Shown piece after piece: positions 16,737 through 25,586 of a stretch of DNA of 59,076 bases. The stretch comes from Coriobacteriaceae bacterium (GTDB lineage Bacteria > Actinomycetota > Coriobacteriia > Coriobacteriales > Coriobacteriaceae), in the NCBI GenBank assembly GCA_902362275.1, contig CABIWB010000001.1, positions 78,137 to 137,212 on the forward strand, written 5' to 3'. Made by a program: the position numbers and the translations under genes. The notes under the pieces are model-generated. The model searched no databases and was not told the origin of the DNA. It saw only the letters and a list, made by a program, of their open reading frames with translations. How positions within the stretch are numbered: the first letter of the stretch is position 1; each line of letters begins with the position of its first letter.

Positions 16737-17999
16737 GTGCAAAATACCAAGCAAAAGTCGGGCACCAAGCAAAAGCTGACCATCGCGGCCATCTTTGGCG
16801 CTATGGGTCCCGGTCTGCTGGCGGCGCTTTCGGGCAATGACGCCGGCGGCATTGCAACGTATTCCAGTGCGGGCGCCAGCTATGGCTACAAGATGCTCTG
16901 GATGCTTCCCGTCATGACTGTGCTGCTCATCGTGACGCAGGAGACCGCGGCGCGCTGCGGCTGCGTCACGGGTAAGGGCCTGGCATCGCTCGTTCGCGAG
17001 CGTTTTGGCGTGCGCAAGAGTGTACTTGCTATGGCGGCGCTGTTGATCGCCAACACGGCTGTGACCATTTCGGAGTTTGCGGGTATCGCCAGCGGTCTTG
17101 CTCTCTTTGGCGTGCCGGCGAGCATCTCGGTGCCGTTGGTGGCGCTGCTGGTATGGATGCTTACCATGTCGGGCAGTTTCCAGCGCATCGAGAAGATTTT
17201 GCTGCTGGTAAGCTGCGTGTTCGTGACCTACATCGTCGCCGCGTTTATGGCCGGCCCCAACTGGGGCGAGGTTGCGGTCGACTTGGTCGTCCCCAATATT
17301 CAGGATGACCCCAGCTACGTGTCGCTCGTGGTCGCAACGATCGGTACCACCATCGCACCGTGGATGATCTTCTTGGCCCAGAACAACGTGGTCGATAAGA
17401 ATGCGGGCGAGGACGACATCGTGCTGCAGCGCATCGATACCGTGAGCGGCTCGCTTGCCGCCGATGTCATTGCCGGCTTTATTATCATCACGACCGGTAC
17501 GGTGTTGTTCCCGGCGGGTATTCAGATAAGCGATGCCGCCGATGCTGCCCGCGCGCTGGAGCCTATTGCGGGTCAGTGGTCCACGGTACTGTTTGCCTCG
17601 GGCCTGGTCGCGGCGAGTTTCTTGGCTGCCTGCGTGCTGCCGGGCGTTACGTCGAGCGCTATCTGCGAGGCATTTGGCTGGGAGCGCGGCGCCGACCGCA
17701 GCTGGGACGAGGCCCCGGTCTATCGCGGCATCATTACGGCCATCATCGGTATCTCTGCCGTGCTGGTGCTTATGCCCGGCGTCGATTTGTTCCAGATTAT
17801 GATGACCTCGCAGGTCATCAATGGCGTGCTACTGCCCGTGGTTCTGGTGTTCCAGGTAGTTATCGCCGCCGACCGTCACATTATGGGCGCCAACCGCAAC
17901 GGCCGCGTGTGGAACGTGCTCACTTGGGCGACTATCGGCGTGATTACAGTGCTCACGGTCGTCATGTTTGTGCTGCAAGCGATGGGCTACAGCGCTTAA
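16737..17999 (+). CDS. Nramp-related divalent metal transporter, probably Mg2+ type
   Basis: 420 residues with about eleven hydrophobic segments. It aligns with the Nramp/SLC11 fold: GPGLLAALSGNDAGGIAT in helix 1 and IGTTIAPWMIFLAQNN in helix 6. Compared with Mn/Fe transporters, the helix-1 DPGN is DAGG and the helix-6 methionine of the MPH motif is alanine. Those changes remove the soft ligand that selects transition metals and match the Nramp-related Mg2+ transporter subgroup. GTG at 16737 is chosen because the residues before it overlap the previous gene. Coupled with the MgtE-like protein, suggesting a joint role in Mg2+ homeostasis. Confidence 0.85.
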   Translation: MQNTKQKSGTKQKLTIAAIFGAMGPGLLAALSGNDAGGIATYSSAGASYGYKMLWMLPVMTVLLIVTQETAARCGCVTGKGLASLVRERFGVRKSVLAMAALLIANTAVTISEFAGIASGLALFGVPASISVPLVALLVWMLTMSGSFQRIEKILLLVSCVFVTYIVAAFMAGPNWGEVAVDLVVPNIQDDPSYVSLVVATIGTTIAPWMIFLAQNNVVDKNAGEDDIVLQRIDTVSGSLAADVIAGFIIITTGTVLFPAGIQISDAADAARALEPIAGQWSTVLFASGLVAASFLAACVLPGVTSSAICEAFGWERGADRSWDEAPVYRGIITAIIGISAVLVLMPGVDLFQIMMTSQVINGVLLPVVLVFQVVIAADRHIMGANRNGRVWNVLTWATIGVITVLTVVMFVLQAMGYSA

Positions 18000-18019
18000 C
18001 GCCCACTTTTGCTTCCGAA

Positions 18020-18053
18020 CAGGCCGCAGCGATGGGCTGCGGCCTGTTTTTTT
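18020..18053 (+). terminator. Rho-independent terminator after the metal transporter
   Basis: AGGCCGCAGC pairs with GCTGCGGCCT over a short loop and is followed by a run of eight T. Confidence 0.88.
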
Positions 18054-18059
18054 GTCTGC

Positions 18060-18480
18060 TATAGGGTGTTAGTTATATAGCAATGGACATAAAATGCCAA
18101 ATATGAGTACTGTTGCTAAGTGAATAGTATTTACATCCTAAAATATAATGAACATATCCTTTAGTATGTTCATTAAAATTGGCTCCAATACGCCTTAAAC
18201 CAGTCAGGTTGGCTGCTTTAGGGGGTTGTAGGGGTCGCTCGGACGTCATTTTTGGTGGTTTTGCCTGCTACTAAAATGGTAACAGTACTCATATTTGCCC
18301 TTTTTTGCCCACAGACCTTTGATGGTGCGGCGAAAAGGGCTTGTTTTGATTGTTTGGGGCAGGCGCGAGGCGCGGAAACGATGTGTCTGGAGCGACGGAG
18401 CGGCCTGGAATTCATCCGTAGAGGTCTTCATTGGCTGCGCCAGGAGTGTCCCTAGGTACCGGCACATAAGGAACGTCCCT
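18060..18480. other. AT-rich intergenic island with inverted repeats
   Basis: About 420 bases between the metal transporter and the acyltransferase gene, clearly AT-richer than its surroundings in its first half. A 16-base inverted repeat AAATATGAGTACTGTT (18099-18114) and AACAGTACTCATATTT (18281-18296) bounds about 200 bases, with a perfect 10-base hairpin AATGAACATA/TATGTTCATT (18147-18174) inside. No protein with family features is encoded. It looks like a non-autonomous mobile element or recent insertion. Confidence 0.5.
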
Positions 18481-18485
18481 AACTG

Positions 18486-18523
18486 CCGGAGGGGGCGTCT
18501 GCCGTGGCAGACGCCCCCTCCGG
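18486..18523 (-). terminator. Strong hairpin after the acyltransferase gene
   Basis: An 18-base perfect inverted repeat (CCGGAGGGGGCGTCTGCC and its complement) with a two-base loop, just beyond the acyltransferase stop. No T run follows on that strand, so it may be a transcript-stabilising hairpin or non-classical terminator. Confidence 0.6.
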
Positions 18524-18546
18524 ATGTGGGAAGTTTGCGCTGCAGG

Positions 18547-20763
18547 TTACTTGTCGGTGCCCAACTTGTGCGGCTTGAGAGCGAGCGCATTGACGAGCGC
18601 GTCGGTGGCAGACTTGACGGCTGCCGGCTGCGGATCGTTGACGTGATCCTCGGGATGCGCGGGCAGGTCCTTCTTGACTGCATCGTGGATCAAGTTGAGG
18701 TACTCAGTCACGCCAGTGGTCGATAGATGCGTGCCATCGCCATCGAACAGGTCGTTGCGGTTGGCACTGTATCCGTACCAATCGATAACGCGCACGTTCT
18801 TGTAGCGCGTAGCGGCGTTGGCGATGGCCTGGTTGGTAGAGCCAACCCACGGCTGCGGGCTGCGCGTGTTCACAAACACCACAATACGCTTATCTCCTGC
18901 ATCGGCCATGATGGCGTCGATCTGGTCGTCGGTTACCAAGCCGTTGGTGCCCAGAGCAAAGACCACGATCTTGCCGGCAAGGTTCTGCTGGATATAGCCC
19001 TCAAATGTCGCGCGGCCCGCATCAAACTGGCGGCCCTTTTCGGCATCGATATGGCTGTGCGGGAACACGCCGTCAAAGGTGTCCACGGCACGCAGCGACA
19101 CGGAGTCGCCGATCATAAGCAGATCGTAGGAGCCATCGGGGAAGCCGTCGTTGTCCTTGTCGGTGTCGTCGGCCGCCCGCTGGTCGGTGGGCGCGGTGTT
19201 TTTGGCTTCCTTGTTCAGAACTTCGGCGCCCTCGCCGCTCAGCGCAGACGTCTCGGGCACAAAGATCAGGCCGCCCAGTGCAATGACCAACACGACAGCG
19301 CAGGCTGCGCAGGCAGGGACGTGCGCGCGTGCCCAGTTGGCGGGCGTGGTGGTGCCATCGCGGAACTCGGATACGGTGCGGCCGAAGGCGCCCTTCCTAA
19401 ACGGCGTTTCGATAAAGCGATATGAGCATTCGGCCACGGCGACCACCACAAGTACCTGCAAGATATACTGCCACCAGGGCGTGTCGTTAATGTTGGCGAC
19501 CGGGTTCATGAGGAGCAGCAGCGGATAGTGCCACAGGTAGATGCTGTACGAGCGCTTGCCAACCCACACGAGCGGCTCGGCTGACAGCGCGCGGGCAACC
19601 ATTCCCTGGGGCTGCACGCAGGCTGCGATGACCATGAGCGTGAGGATCGAGCACAGCAGCGTGCCTCCGCGGTACTGGAACGCGGTGTAGCCGTTGGTGA
19701 GCGCGACCATGGCGGCAAGGCCAGCCAGACCCACGACGCCCAACACATCGATGGATGCGGGCGAGGACCAAAAGCGCACGAGGGCGCTCGGCTGTGCCGG
19801 GGCGGTCTCGGCTGCTTCGTCGGCCTTCTCGCCAGGCTTGCCCTCGGCGTTCTTGCCGTGCTTGGCGGCGCCGGCCAGGCGATTGAGCCCCAAATGACGA
19901 GCGAGACGCACCGGCGCCAGGTCGCGATCGGGGATAAAGGCCATCCAGGCACCCAGCAGCAGCGAGAACACACGGGTGTCGGTGCCGTAGTACACGCGGC
20001 TGGGGTCGGCGGCGGGGTTATAGAGCACCATCATGGCGATGGCGGAGACAGCAGCCAAGCCCAGAACCACGCGGCGCGTGTTGGGCTTGCTCACATGCAT
20101 GGATACCATGGCAAACAGCAGTGGCGGCCAAATCAGGTAGAACTGTTCCTCGATGGCAAGCGACCAAAAGTGCGTGAGCGGCGAGGGGTCGCCCAGAGCA
20201 TTGAAGTACGAGACGTTTTGGGCAATCTGCCACCAGTTGTTGAAGAACAGCAGCGACGGCAGGATGTCGGGGCGCATCTTGGTGAGCATCACGTGGTTGA
20301 AGACGGTGCACAGCGCGCAGGTCACCACCACGACGGTCACCACGGCGGGGACCAGGCGACGGATGCGGCGGATCCAGAAGCTCTTGAGGTCGATGCGGCC
20401 GGTCTTAGCGACTTCGTTGAGCAGCAGGCGTGTGATCAAATAGCCCGAAAGCACGAAGAAAATCATGACGCCGAGCAGACCGCCCTGCGCCCATGTGAGG
20501 TTGAGGTGATAGAGCACCACCGCGACGACGGCAAGCGTGCGCAGGCCGTCAAGGGCAGGGATGTAGCGGGACTTGGGGCGAGCAGGCGTCTGCTCCGCGG
20601 CGGGAGTGTTGGCGTGGCCCGCGTTGTTGGCAGAAGCGCGATGGGGGCTCGCGGTGCGTCGCGGCTCGTTGGCACGGCGTTCGCCCTTCACGCGTTCGTG
20701 CGGCGCCGGCTCGTTGCCCGTGTGGCGTCGACCGCGCGAGCCCGATTGCGAGAATTGTTCCAT
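18547..20763 (-). CDS. OatA-like membrane acyltransferase with C-terminal SGNH esterase domain
   Basis: 738 residues. A Ser/Arg/Pro-rich cytoplasmic head (1-65) precedes an acyltransferase_3 domain with ten or so spans (about 68-500): start motif YIPALDGLRTLAVVAVVLYH with the conserved Arg and His, and FFVLSGYLIT, SFWIRRIRRLVPA, HFWSLAIEEQFY. An external SGNH domain follows, with GDSVSLRA near residue 550 and DGTHLS near 676. This two-domain plan is that of peptidoglycan or polysaccharide O-acetyltransferases (OatA type), which add acetyl groups outside the membrane and confer lysozyme resistance. Divergent from the ribokinase gene. Confidence 0.88.
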   Translation of the reverse strand: MEQFSQSGSRGRRHTGNEPAPHERVKGERRANEPRRTASPHRASANNAGHANTPAAEQTPARPKSRYIPALDGLRTLAVVAVVLYHLNLTWAQGGLLGVMIFFVLSGYLITRLLLNEVAKTGRIDLKSFWIRRIRRLVPAVVTVVVVTCALCTVFNHVMLTKMRPDILPSLLFFNNWWQIAQNVSYFNALGDPSPLTHFWSLAIEEQFYLIWPPLLFAMVSMHVSKPNTRRVVLGLAAVSAIAMMVLYNPAADPSRVYYGTDTRVFSLLLGAWMAFIPDRDLAPVRLARHLGLNRLAGAAKHGKNAEGKPGEKADEAAETAPAQPSALVRFWSSPASIDVLGVVGLAGLAAMVALTNGYTAFQYRGGTLLCSILTLMVIAACVQPQGMVARALSAEPLVWVGKRSYSIYLWHYPLLLLMNPVANINDTPWWQYILQVLVVVAVAECSYRFIETPFRKGAFGRTVSEFRDGTTTPANWARAHVPACAACAVVLVIALGGLIFVPETSALSGEGAEVLNKEAKNTAPTDQRAADDTDKDNDGFPDGSYDLLMIGDSVSLRAVDTFDGVFPHSHIDAEKGRQFDAGRATFEGYIQQNLAGKIVVFALGTNGLVTDDQIDAIMADAGDKRIVVFVNTRSPQPWVGSTNQAIANAATRYKNVRVIDWYGYSANRNDLFDGDGTHLSTTGVTEYLNLIHDAVKKDLPAHPEDHVNDPQPAAVKSATDALVNALALKPHKLGTDK

Positions 20764-20950
20764 AAAACATCATCCAATGACGAGAATAATCAGCACGTAT
20801 TCATTGTAGCTGCCTGCTCCTGTGAATGCTTGCTGCTGGCGCAAGCTCAAGCGCGCGTCCACATCAAAGTGGACTAAAGTTATAGGGGGTGCGAGAGTGC
20901 ATAATCGTTGGTCGACGGTGGGCGCAAAGCCTGAAGACGAGGAGGTTTCC

Positions 20951-21913
20951 ATGGCAGATCGCGGCATCGTTGCGGTGTTCGGCAGCATGAACATGGACCT
21001 TTCGGTGGCGTGCGAGTGCATGCCGCGCGCGGGCGAGACAGTCGGTGGTAGCGGTTTTATCACCAACGCCGGCGGTAAGGGCGCCAACCAGGCCGTCGCC
21101 GCTGCGCGCATGGGTGCGCGCACGTGCATGATCGGCGCGGTCGGTCGCGACGCGTTCGGCGCGTCGCTCGTGGCGGGGCTCCAAGACGCCGGCGTGGACT
21201 GTGACTTTGTAGTGCATCGCGATGACGTGGAGACGGGAACGGCGACCATCATTCGCTGCGAGGGCGACAACCGCATCATACTGTCACCGGGCGCCAACCA
21301 TGCGCTTGCGGGCGCGGACGTTGCCTGCGCGCTGAGGCGTCTGGTGGCCCATGAGTTCGACGGCGACGCCAGCGAGATTGCCCCGGCTGCCGGAAGCGTC
21401 TTTATCGCCCAGGGCGAATGTGACCTTGCGGCGACGGCCGAGGCACTTGTTTGCGCTCACGAGCTGGGGTTCTATACGGTCTTTAATCCAGCGCCTGCCT
21501 GCGAGCTGCCTGCGGAGGTCTGGCCTGCGGTCGACCTGGTCTGTGCCAACGAGACCGAGTGCCAGGTGCTGACGGGAATCTTGCCCGCGGACGATGCAAG
21601 CTGCGTCGCGGCGCTCAACGTCCTGCTCGCTAGGGGTGCCGGAGCTGCGGTCATCACGTTGGGCGGTGCCGGCTCGGTTACGCTCGGCGATGGCGGTGAG
21701 CTGCTGCGCATGCCGGCACTTTCGAGTACGGTAGTCGATACCACGGCCGCCGGCGATACGTTTATCGGCGCGTTGGCGGCGGCTCGCCTAGAGGGCTTGC
21801 CGCTCTTTGAGTGCATGACCGCGGGTGCTCGCGCCTCGGCAGTGACGGTGTCGCGCTTGGGCGCTCAGCAATCGATTCCCACGCGCGCCGAAGTTGAACA
21901 TTGGTTTGGTTAA
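20951..21913 (+). CDS. Ribokinase (PfkB family)
   Basis: 320 residues. PfkB signatures: VFGSMNMDLSV and NAGGKGANQAVAAARMGA at the N-terminus, and DTTAAGDTFIGALAAA at the C-terminus carrying the catalytic Asp and anion hole. It phosphorylates ribose to ribose 5-phosphate using ATP. ATG at 20951 follows GAGGAGG (20938-20944); an upstream ATG is in frame but its translated sequence is not conserved-looking. The next gene, a nucleoside hydrolase, releases ribose, so the pair forms a salvage step. Confidence 0.93.
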   Translation: MADRGIVAVFGSMNMDLSVACECMPRAGETVGGSGFITNAGGKGANQAVAAARMGARTCMIGAVGRDAFGASLVAGLQDAGVDCDFVVHRDDVETGTATIIRCEGDNRIILSPGANHALAGADVACALRRLVAHEFDGDASEIAPAAGSVFIAQGECDLAATAEALVCAHELGFYTVFNPAPACELPAEVWPAVDLVCANETECQVLTGILPADDASCVAALNVLLARGAGAAVITLGGAGSVTLGDGGELLRMPALSSTVVDTTAAGDTFIGALAAARLEGLPLFECMTAGARASAVTVSRLGAQQSIPTRAEVEHWFG

Positions 21914-21943
21914 ACGATAAAGACGGAGAAGCGGAGTAGAACA

Positions 21944-22918
21944 ATGGCAATCAAGAAGCTGATCCTTGATCTGGATATGGGTGTGGACGATGCGATGGCG
22001 CTGGCCTATGCCATCGCGAGCCCCGAGGTGGAGCTCGTGGGCATCACCACGTGCTTTGGCAACGTGCGCGTCGAGCAATCGGCGCACAACTGCCTGGCGG
22101 TGCTCGATCTGCTGGGTCGCCCCGAGGTTCCGGTGTACCTGGGTGCCGACCGTCCTCTGCAGGCGACTGAGCCCTATACGCCGCCGGCGTCCACCGCGCT
22201 CATTCACGGCAAGAACGGCATCGGCGGCGCGAGCGTGCCCGCGTCGCCCTACGAGCCGGTGGGAGCGACCTCGGCCGACGGCAACGCGGCGGTCGATTAT
22301 CTGATCGATGCCGCGCGTACCTATGGTCCCGATCTGGTCTACGTAGCGACTGGCCCGCTCTCCAACCTGGCGCTCGCCCTGGAGCGCGATGCGGCGGCGA
22401 TGATGTCCATCGGCCGCGTGGTCGTGATGGGCGGCGCCCTTACCGTGCCCGGCAACGTGAGCGCGGGCGCCGAGGCCAACATGGCGAGCGACCCTGAGGC
22501 AGCCGACGCGGTGCTGCGCTCGGGCCGTAAGCTCACCATGGTGGGTCTGGACGTGACGCATCGCGTGGTGCTCACACGCCGCGACATTGCCGGCTGGACG
22601 GGCTCGGGCACTATGGCTGGCTGCGCATTTGCGAGCATGGTCGAGCACTACATTGGCTCGTACGAGATGAACGCGCCCTACCTGGGCGGCTGCGCGTTGC
22701 ACGATCCGCTGGCCGTTGCCGTGGCGATCGACCCCACGCTCGTAGGTGCGCTCGGCTGCAACCTGCGTGTTGATCTGCTGGGCGAGTACCGCGGTCGCAC
22801 CATCTGCGATGAGCGCCGCCTGTCCGATCCGGACAAGAGCGCGCTTGTGGCACTGACCGTGGATGCTCCGCGCTTCCTGTCCGAGTTCAAGACACGTATG
22901 GCCCGTGTCCTGGGCTAA
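21944..22918 (+). CDS. Inosine/uridine-preferring nucleoside hydrolase
   Basis: 324 residues. IUNH family: the Ca2+-binding N-terminal motif appears as DLDMGVDDAMAL (usual DTDPGxDDA, so Thr and Pro are changed but the Asp ligands D9, D11, D15, D16 stay), ATGPLSNLALAL in the middle, MGGAL, and a C-terminal HDPLAVAVAID carrying His and Asp. It cleaves the N-glycosidic bond of ribonucleosides to give base and ribose. 30 bases behind ribokinase, which uses the ribose. RBS region GGAGAAGCGGAG. Confidence 0.92.
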   Translation: MAIKKLILDLDMGVDDAMALAYAIASPEVELVGITTCFGNVRVEQSAHNCLAVLDLLGRPEVPVYLGADRPLQATEPYTPPASTALIHGKNGIGGASVPASPYEPVGATSADGNAAVDYLIDAARTYGPDLVYVATGPLSNLALALERDAAAMMSIGRVVVMGGALTVPGNVSAGAEANMASDPEAADAVLRSGRKLTMVGLDVTHRVVLTRRDIAGWTGSGTMAGCAFASMVEHYIGSYEMNAPYLGGCALHDPLAVAVAIDPTLVGALGCNLRVDLLGEYRGRTICDERRLSDPDKSALVALTVDAPRFLSEFKTRMARVLG

Positions 22919-22929
22919 GTTGTCTTTTT

Positions 22930-22996
22930 GGGACGGGGCTTTTTTGACTAGTATGATTAGTGCGACCATTCGAACCAGCTAAAAGAGCCCCGTTCC
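22930..22996. repeat. GGGACGGGGCTTTTTT inverted repeat (copy 1)
   Basis: GGGACGGGGCTTTTTT (22930-22945) is inverted at 22981-22996 as AAAAGAGCCCCGTTCC. It may terminate the nucleoside hydrolase transcript. Partial copies of the same word close the window (59017-59032 and 59068-59076). Confidence 0.55.
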
Positions 22997-23021
22997 AATT
23001 TGACTATCGAGAGGATCTGCC

Positions 23022-23510
23022 ATGGAGCGCATCGCCAGCTTTTCCGTTGATCATCTGTTGCTTGAGCCCGGCGTGTATGTGAGCCGCATCGACCGCGATC
23101 CGGCGACCGGTGCCGCCGTCACCACGTTTGACCTGCGCCTGACCACGCCCAACAAGGAGCCGGTCATGAACACGGCCGAGTGCCACACCATCGAGCACCT
23201 GGGCGCGACGTTCCTTCGCAATCATGCCGAGTGGTCGAGCCGCATTGTCTACTTTGGCCCCATGGGCTGCCGCACGGGCTTTTACCTCGTCGTTTTTGGT
23301 GAGCTGACGAGTGAGGAGATTCTGCCACTCGTGCGTGAGCTGTTCGAGTTTGTCGCCGGCTTTGAGGGCGATGTCCCCGGTGCCGCTCCCGAGGAGTGCG
23401 GTAACTACCTGGACCAGAACCTTCCCATGGCGAACTGGCTCGCGCACCGTTACCTCAACCGCGACCTGGCCGATATCGACGAGAAGCACCTGCACTATCA
23501 GCAGGCATAA
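23022..23510 (+). CDS. luxS: S-ribosylhomocysteine lyase LuxS
   Basis: 162 residues, usual family length. The metal-binding HTIEHL (H55, E58, H59) and C126 (EECGNYLDQNLPMANW) are present, as is the catalytic Cys in GPMGCRTGFY (C83). It splits S-ribosylhomocysteine into homocysteine and 4,5-dihydroxy-2,3-pentanedione, the precursor of autoinducer 2. RBS GAGAGGA precedes the ATG. It lies next to ribose-salvage genes with a promoter-sized gap, so it is probably its own unit. Confidence 0.97.
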   Translation: MERIASFSVDHLLLEPGVYVSRIDRDPATGAAVTTFDLRLTTPNKEPVMNTAECHTIEHLGATFLRNHAEWSSRIVYFGPMGCRTGFYLVVFGELTSEEILPLVRELFEFVAGFEGDVPGAAPEECGNYLDQNLPMANWLAHRYLNRDLADIDEKHLHYQQA

Positions 23511-23538
23511 GGGTTTTATCGTCCAAAACGTGCGCATT

Positions 23539-23573
23539 GGGCGCCTTCGCTTATGCGGGGGCGCCTTTTTGTT
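23539..23573 (+). terminator. Rho-independent terminator after luxS
   Basis: GGGCGCCTTCGC pairs with GCGGGGGCGCC, followed by TTTTT. Confidence 0.75.
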
Positions 23574-23654
23574 GAGTGGTCGGGATGAGCGTTCAAAATC
23601 GCTCATGTTTGTTTTAGAATGTTTGTACTGTCACATAAACGAACAGGAGTGAAC

Positions 23655-24299
23655 ATGCATATCTACTCTGTCAACAATCCCGAGTTCAAATCCTATGGCA
23701 ACGTTTGGGATGACGTTCCGTCCGAGCTCACGTTGCCCGTGCTCGAGGCGCTCTCCGCCACGCCCATCCCCGAGGGCAGCAAGTACGTAGCAAGCGCGCC
23801 GGAGCTCGAGGGCGTCAAGGATGCCGATAAACTGGGCTTTCTCATGTTTGGCGGTCGTCTCTTCCAGCTCGGCTGGTGCAACGGCCACAACACGAAGCTC
23901 AACTGCTTGGAGTATCACCGCGCCAGCGAATTCAACCTGGGCGCCCGCGACTTTATCCTGCTTGTGGCGCATCGCTGGGAGATCGAGGACGGCAAACTCG
24001 ACACCGCATGCGTCAAGGCGTTCCGCGTGCCGGCGGGCAAGGTTGTCGAGGTTTTCAACACCACGCTCCACTATACGCCCTGCATGGTCGACGACGGCGG
24101 CTTCCAAGTGATGGTGGCGCTGCCGGCGGGCACCAACGGCCCGCGCCCCGAGGCTGCAGCCGACATGCCTGCCGCCGGTGACAGCTACTGCTACTGGAAG
24201 GCCGACAAGTGGGTTCTCTGCCATGCTGACAGCCCCAAGGCAGCCGAAGGCGGCTACGTAGGCCTCATCGGCAAAAATCTCGACATCGCCTGCGATTAG
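23655..24299 (+). CDS. DUF4867 family protein
   Basis: 214 residues, soluble, no signal peptide. The sequence resembles the DUF4867 family (MHIYSVNNPEFKSYGNV start, NCLEYHRASEFNLGARDFILLVA, VPAGKVVEVFNTTLHYTPC), a cupin-like group often found near sugar genes; several His and Cys residues (NCLEYH, TLHYTPC) could bind metal. ATG at 23655 follows CAGGAG. Its last 15 or so codons and 3' flank are duplicated at about 25587-25711, beyond the ATPase gene. Confidence 0.75.
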   Translation: MHIYSVNNPEFKSYGNVWDDVPSELTLPVLEALSATPIPEGSKYVASAPELEGVKDADKLGFLMFGGRLFQLGWCNGHNTKLNCLEYHRASEFNLGARDFILLVAHRWEIEDGKLDTACVKAFRVPAGKVVEVFNTTLHYTPCMVDDGGFQVMVALPAGTNGPRPEAAADMPAAGDSYCYWKADKWVLCHADSPKAAEGGYVGLIGKNLDIACD

Positions 24300-24412
24300 A
24301 ATCTTCCGTCTCAATCTGTAACATCTATCGGGCTAAATCGTCTCTACCTGTTACAGATCAAGGCAAACCGCCCCAAACCACCACAAAGGTGCCTGTTCCT
24401 TTTGTGGTGGTT
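24246..24412. repeat. Left copy of a duplicated sequence flanking the ATPase gene
   Basis: Contains the last codons of the DUF4867 gene (ending LIGKNLDIACD), the word AGAATCTTCCGTCTCAATC, a hairpin ATCTGTAACA/TGTTACAGAT and a terminator-like hairpin AACCACCACAAA/TTTGTGGTGGTT (24376-24412). A diverged direct copy occurs at 25587-25834. The terminator hairpin serves the convergent DUF4867 and ATPase genes. Confidence 0.82.
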
Positions 24413-24414
24413 GC

Positions 24415-25521
24415 TTAGAGCTGGCTGCGCAGATAGTCAGCCATATATGGAACAGCGAAACGCACGTAACCGCGGCGCGCCTGCTCGATTACGCCGGCGT
24501 CGATGAGGCGCCGGCGATACTTTTGTGCGTAGTCGGGCGTGACTGACATGCGCTTCGCAACATCAGAAATGCGAGACACGGCGCTTTCGTCATCGGTCAT
24601 TGCGGCGAGAAACGCAACATCTTGGTCCGATAGCGCGGCGAGCGTCGTTTCGCACACATCGTTTTCGAAATCGGCCTTTGACGCTTCGATTGCTCCGTCG
24701 ACTTGCTCTGGCGTTACACGTTCTCCTGCCTGGCAACGATTGGCGATGTTGTAGCCGATGAGCTGCAGCATATAGGGCGAGCCCTGAGTTGCGCGAGCGG
24801 CGTCCAGCCGAAGATCGCTTGGGATATCAAGGTCGAGCTCTTCGAAAGCCCGCTGATAATAGGCATCGACATCTCCGACTGAAAGCGGTTCAAGCGTAAC
24901 CTTGCGAGCACGGTTGAGAAATGTCAGCACACGGTCATTGAGTGTCGCGCAGACGGCTCCCGGGAGGCCCGCCATGACGAGCGCGACGTTGAGCCGTTCG
25001 CCGACCAGCTCTTGATAGGCGGTGACGAGCTGTCTGATCTCGGGTGAATTTGCTTGGAGCTCGTCGATGAGGATGAGGATGCCGTGTCCCTGCTCCGTCA
25101 GTTTGCGCGCGAGCTGTGTGAGCTTGAACTGAAAGCTCTTGGACTCCTGCACGTCTCGTGTGAACTCGAGGCCTGCCGAGAACCCAAAAACACTTAGACT
25201 GCCGCTCGTGAGTTTGGGAAGGCGGCGTTTGTTGACGTAAGGCTCGCCCGTTTCCTGGATCTTCTCAACAATGCGCTCGAGCATATCCTCGGAGGCTACG
25301 GTGGGCGTGGCGACAACAAAGCCGAGCTTGCGTGCGCGGTCGGCAAGTTCCCACAGAAGAACCGTCTTGCCGCTGCCTCGCTGGCCGAGCATGAGCATGG
25401 CTCGGTCTCGATTGCCAGGCTCCTGCTCAAGGCCGGAGATGAATGTCGAAATTACATTTCTGCGCCCGACTAGATAGGACGGGCGATTTCCAAATGAGGG
25501 GGAGAAGATGGTTTCAGTCAT
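24415..25521 (-). CDS. Solitary AAA ATPase with winged-helix tail (Orc1/AAA_16-like)
   Basis: 368 residues. N-terminal AAA domain: Walker A GQRGSGKT (46-53), Walker B ILILIDEL (148-155) with D153 and E154, and an arginine-finger candidate in LNRARKV. A helical lid follows (QGSPYMLQLIGYNIA), then a winged-helix segment at the C-terminus (SRISDVAKRMSVTPDYAQKYRRRLIDAGVIEQ) expected to bind DNA. It belongs to the Orc1/Cdc6- or STAND-like archaeal-type ATPases of unknown role. The gene stands alone, between direct repeats that include the tail of the neighbouring gene, so it appears to have been inserted. Its leader is almost pure purine on the coding strand (25522-25560). Confidence 0.82.
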   Translation of the reverse strand: MTETIFSPSFGNRPSYLVGRRNVISTFISGLEQEPGNRDRAMLMLGQRGSGKTVLLWELADRARKLGFVVATPTVASEDMLERIVEKIQETGEPYVNKRRLPKLTSGSLSVFGFSAGLEFTRDVQESKSFQFKLTQLARKLTEQGHGILILIDELQANSPEIRQLVTAYQELVGERLNVALVMAGLPGAVCATLNDRVLTFLNRARKVTLEPLSVGDVDAYYQRAFEELDLDIPSDLRLDAARATQGSPYMLQLIGYNIANRCQAGERVTPEQVDGAIEASKADFENDVCETTLAALSDQDVAFLAAMTDDESAVSRISDVAKRMSVTPDYAQKYRRRLIDAGVIEQARRGYVRFAVPYMADYLRSQL

Positions 25522-25586
25522 GAGTCTCCTTTCCTTTTTTTCCTATTTTTTCCTTTCTTTCCTATTCAGTCAAATATCCCGCCGGC

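Noticed and set aside
24415..25521. Anti-phage defence system built on the AAA ATPase
   Set aside because: No nuclease, protease, reverse transcriptase or toxin gene accompanies it; it is a single gene among metabolic genes.
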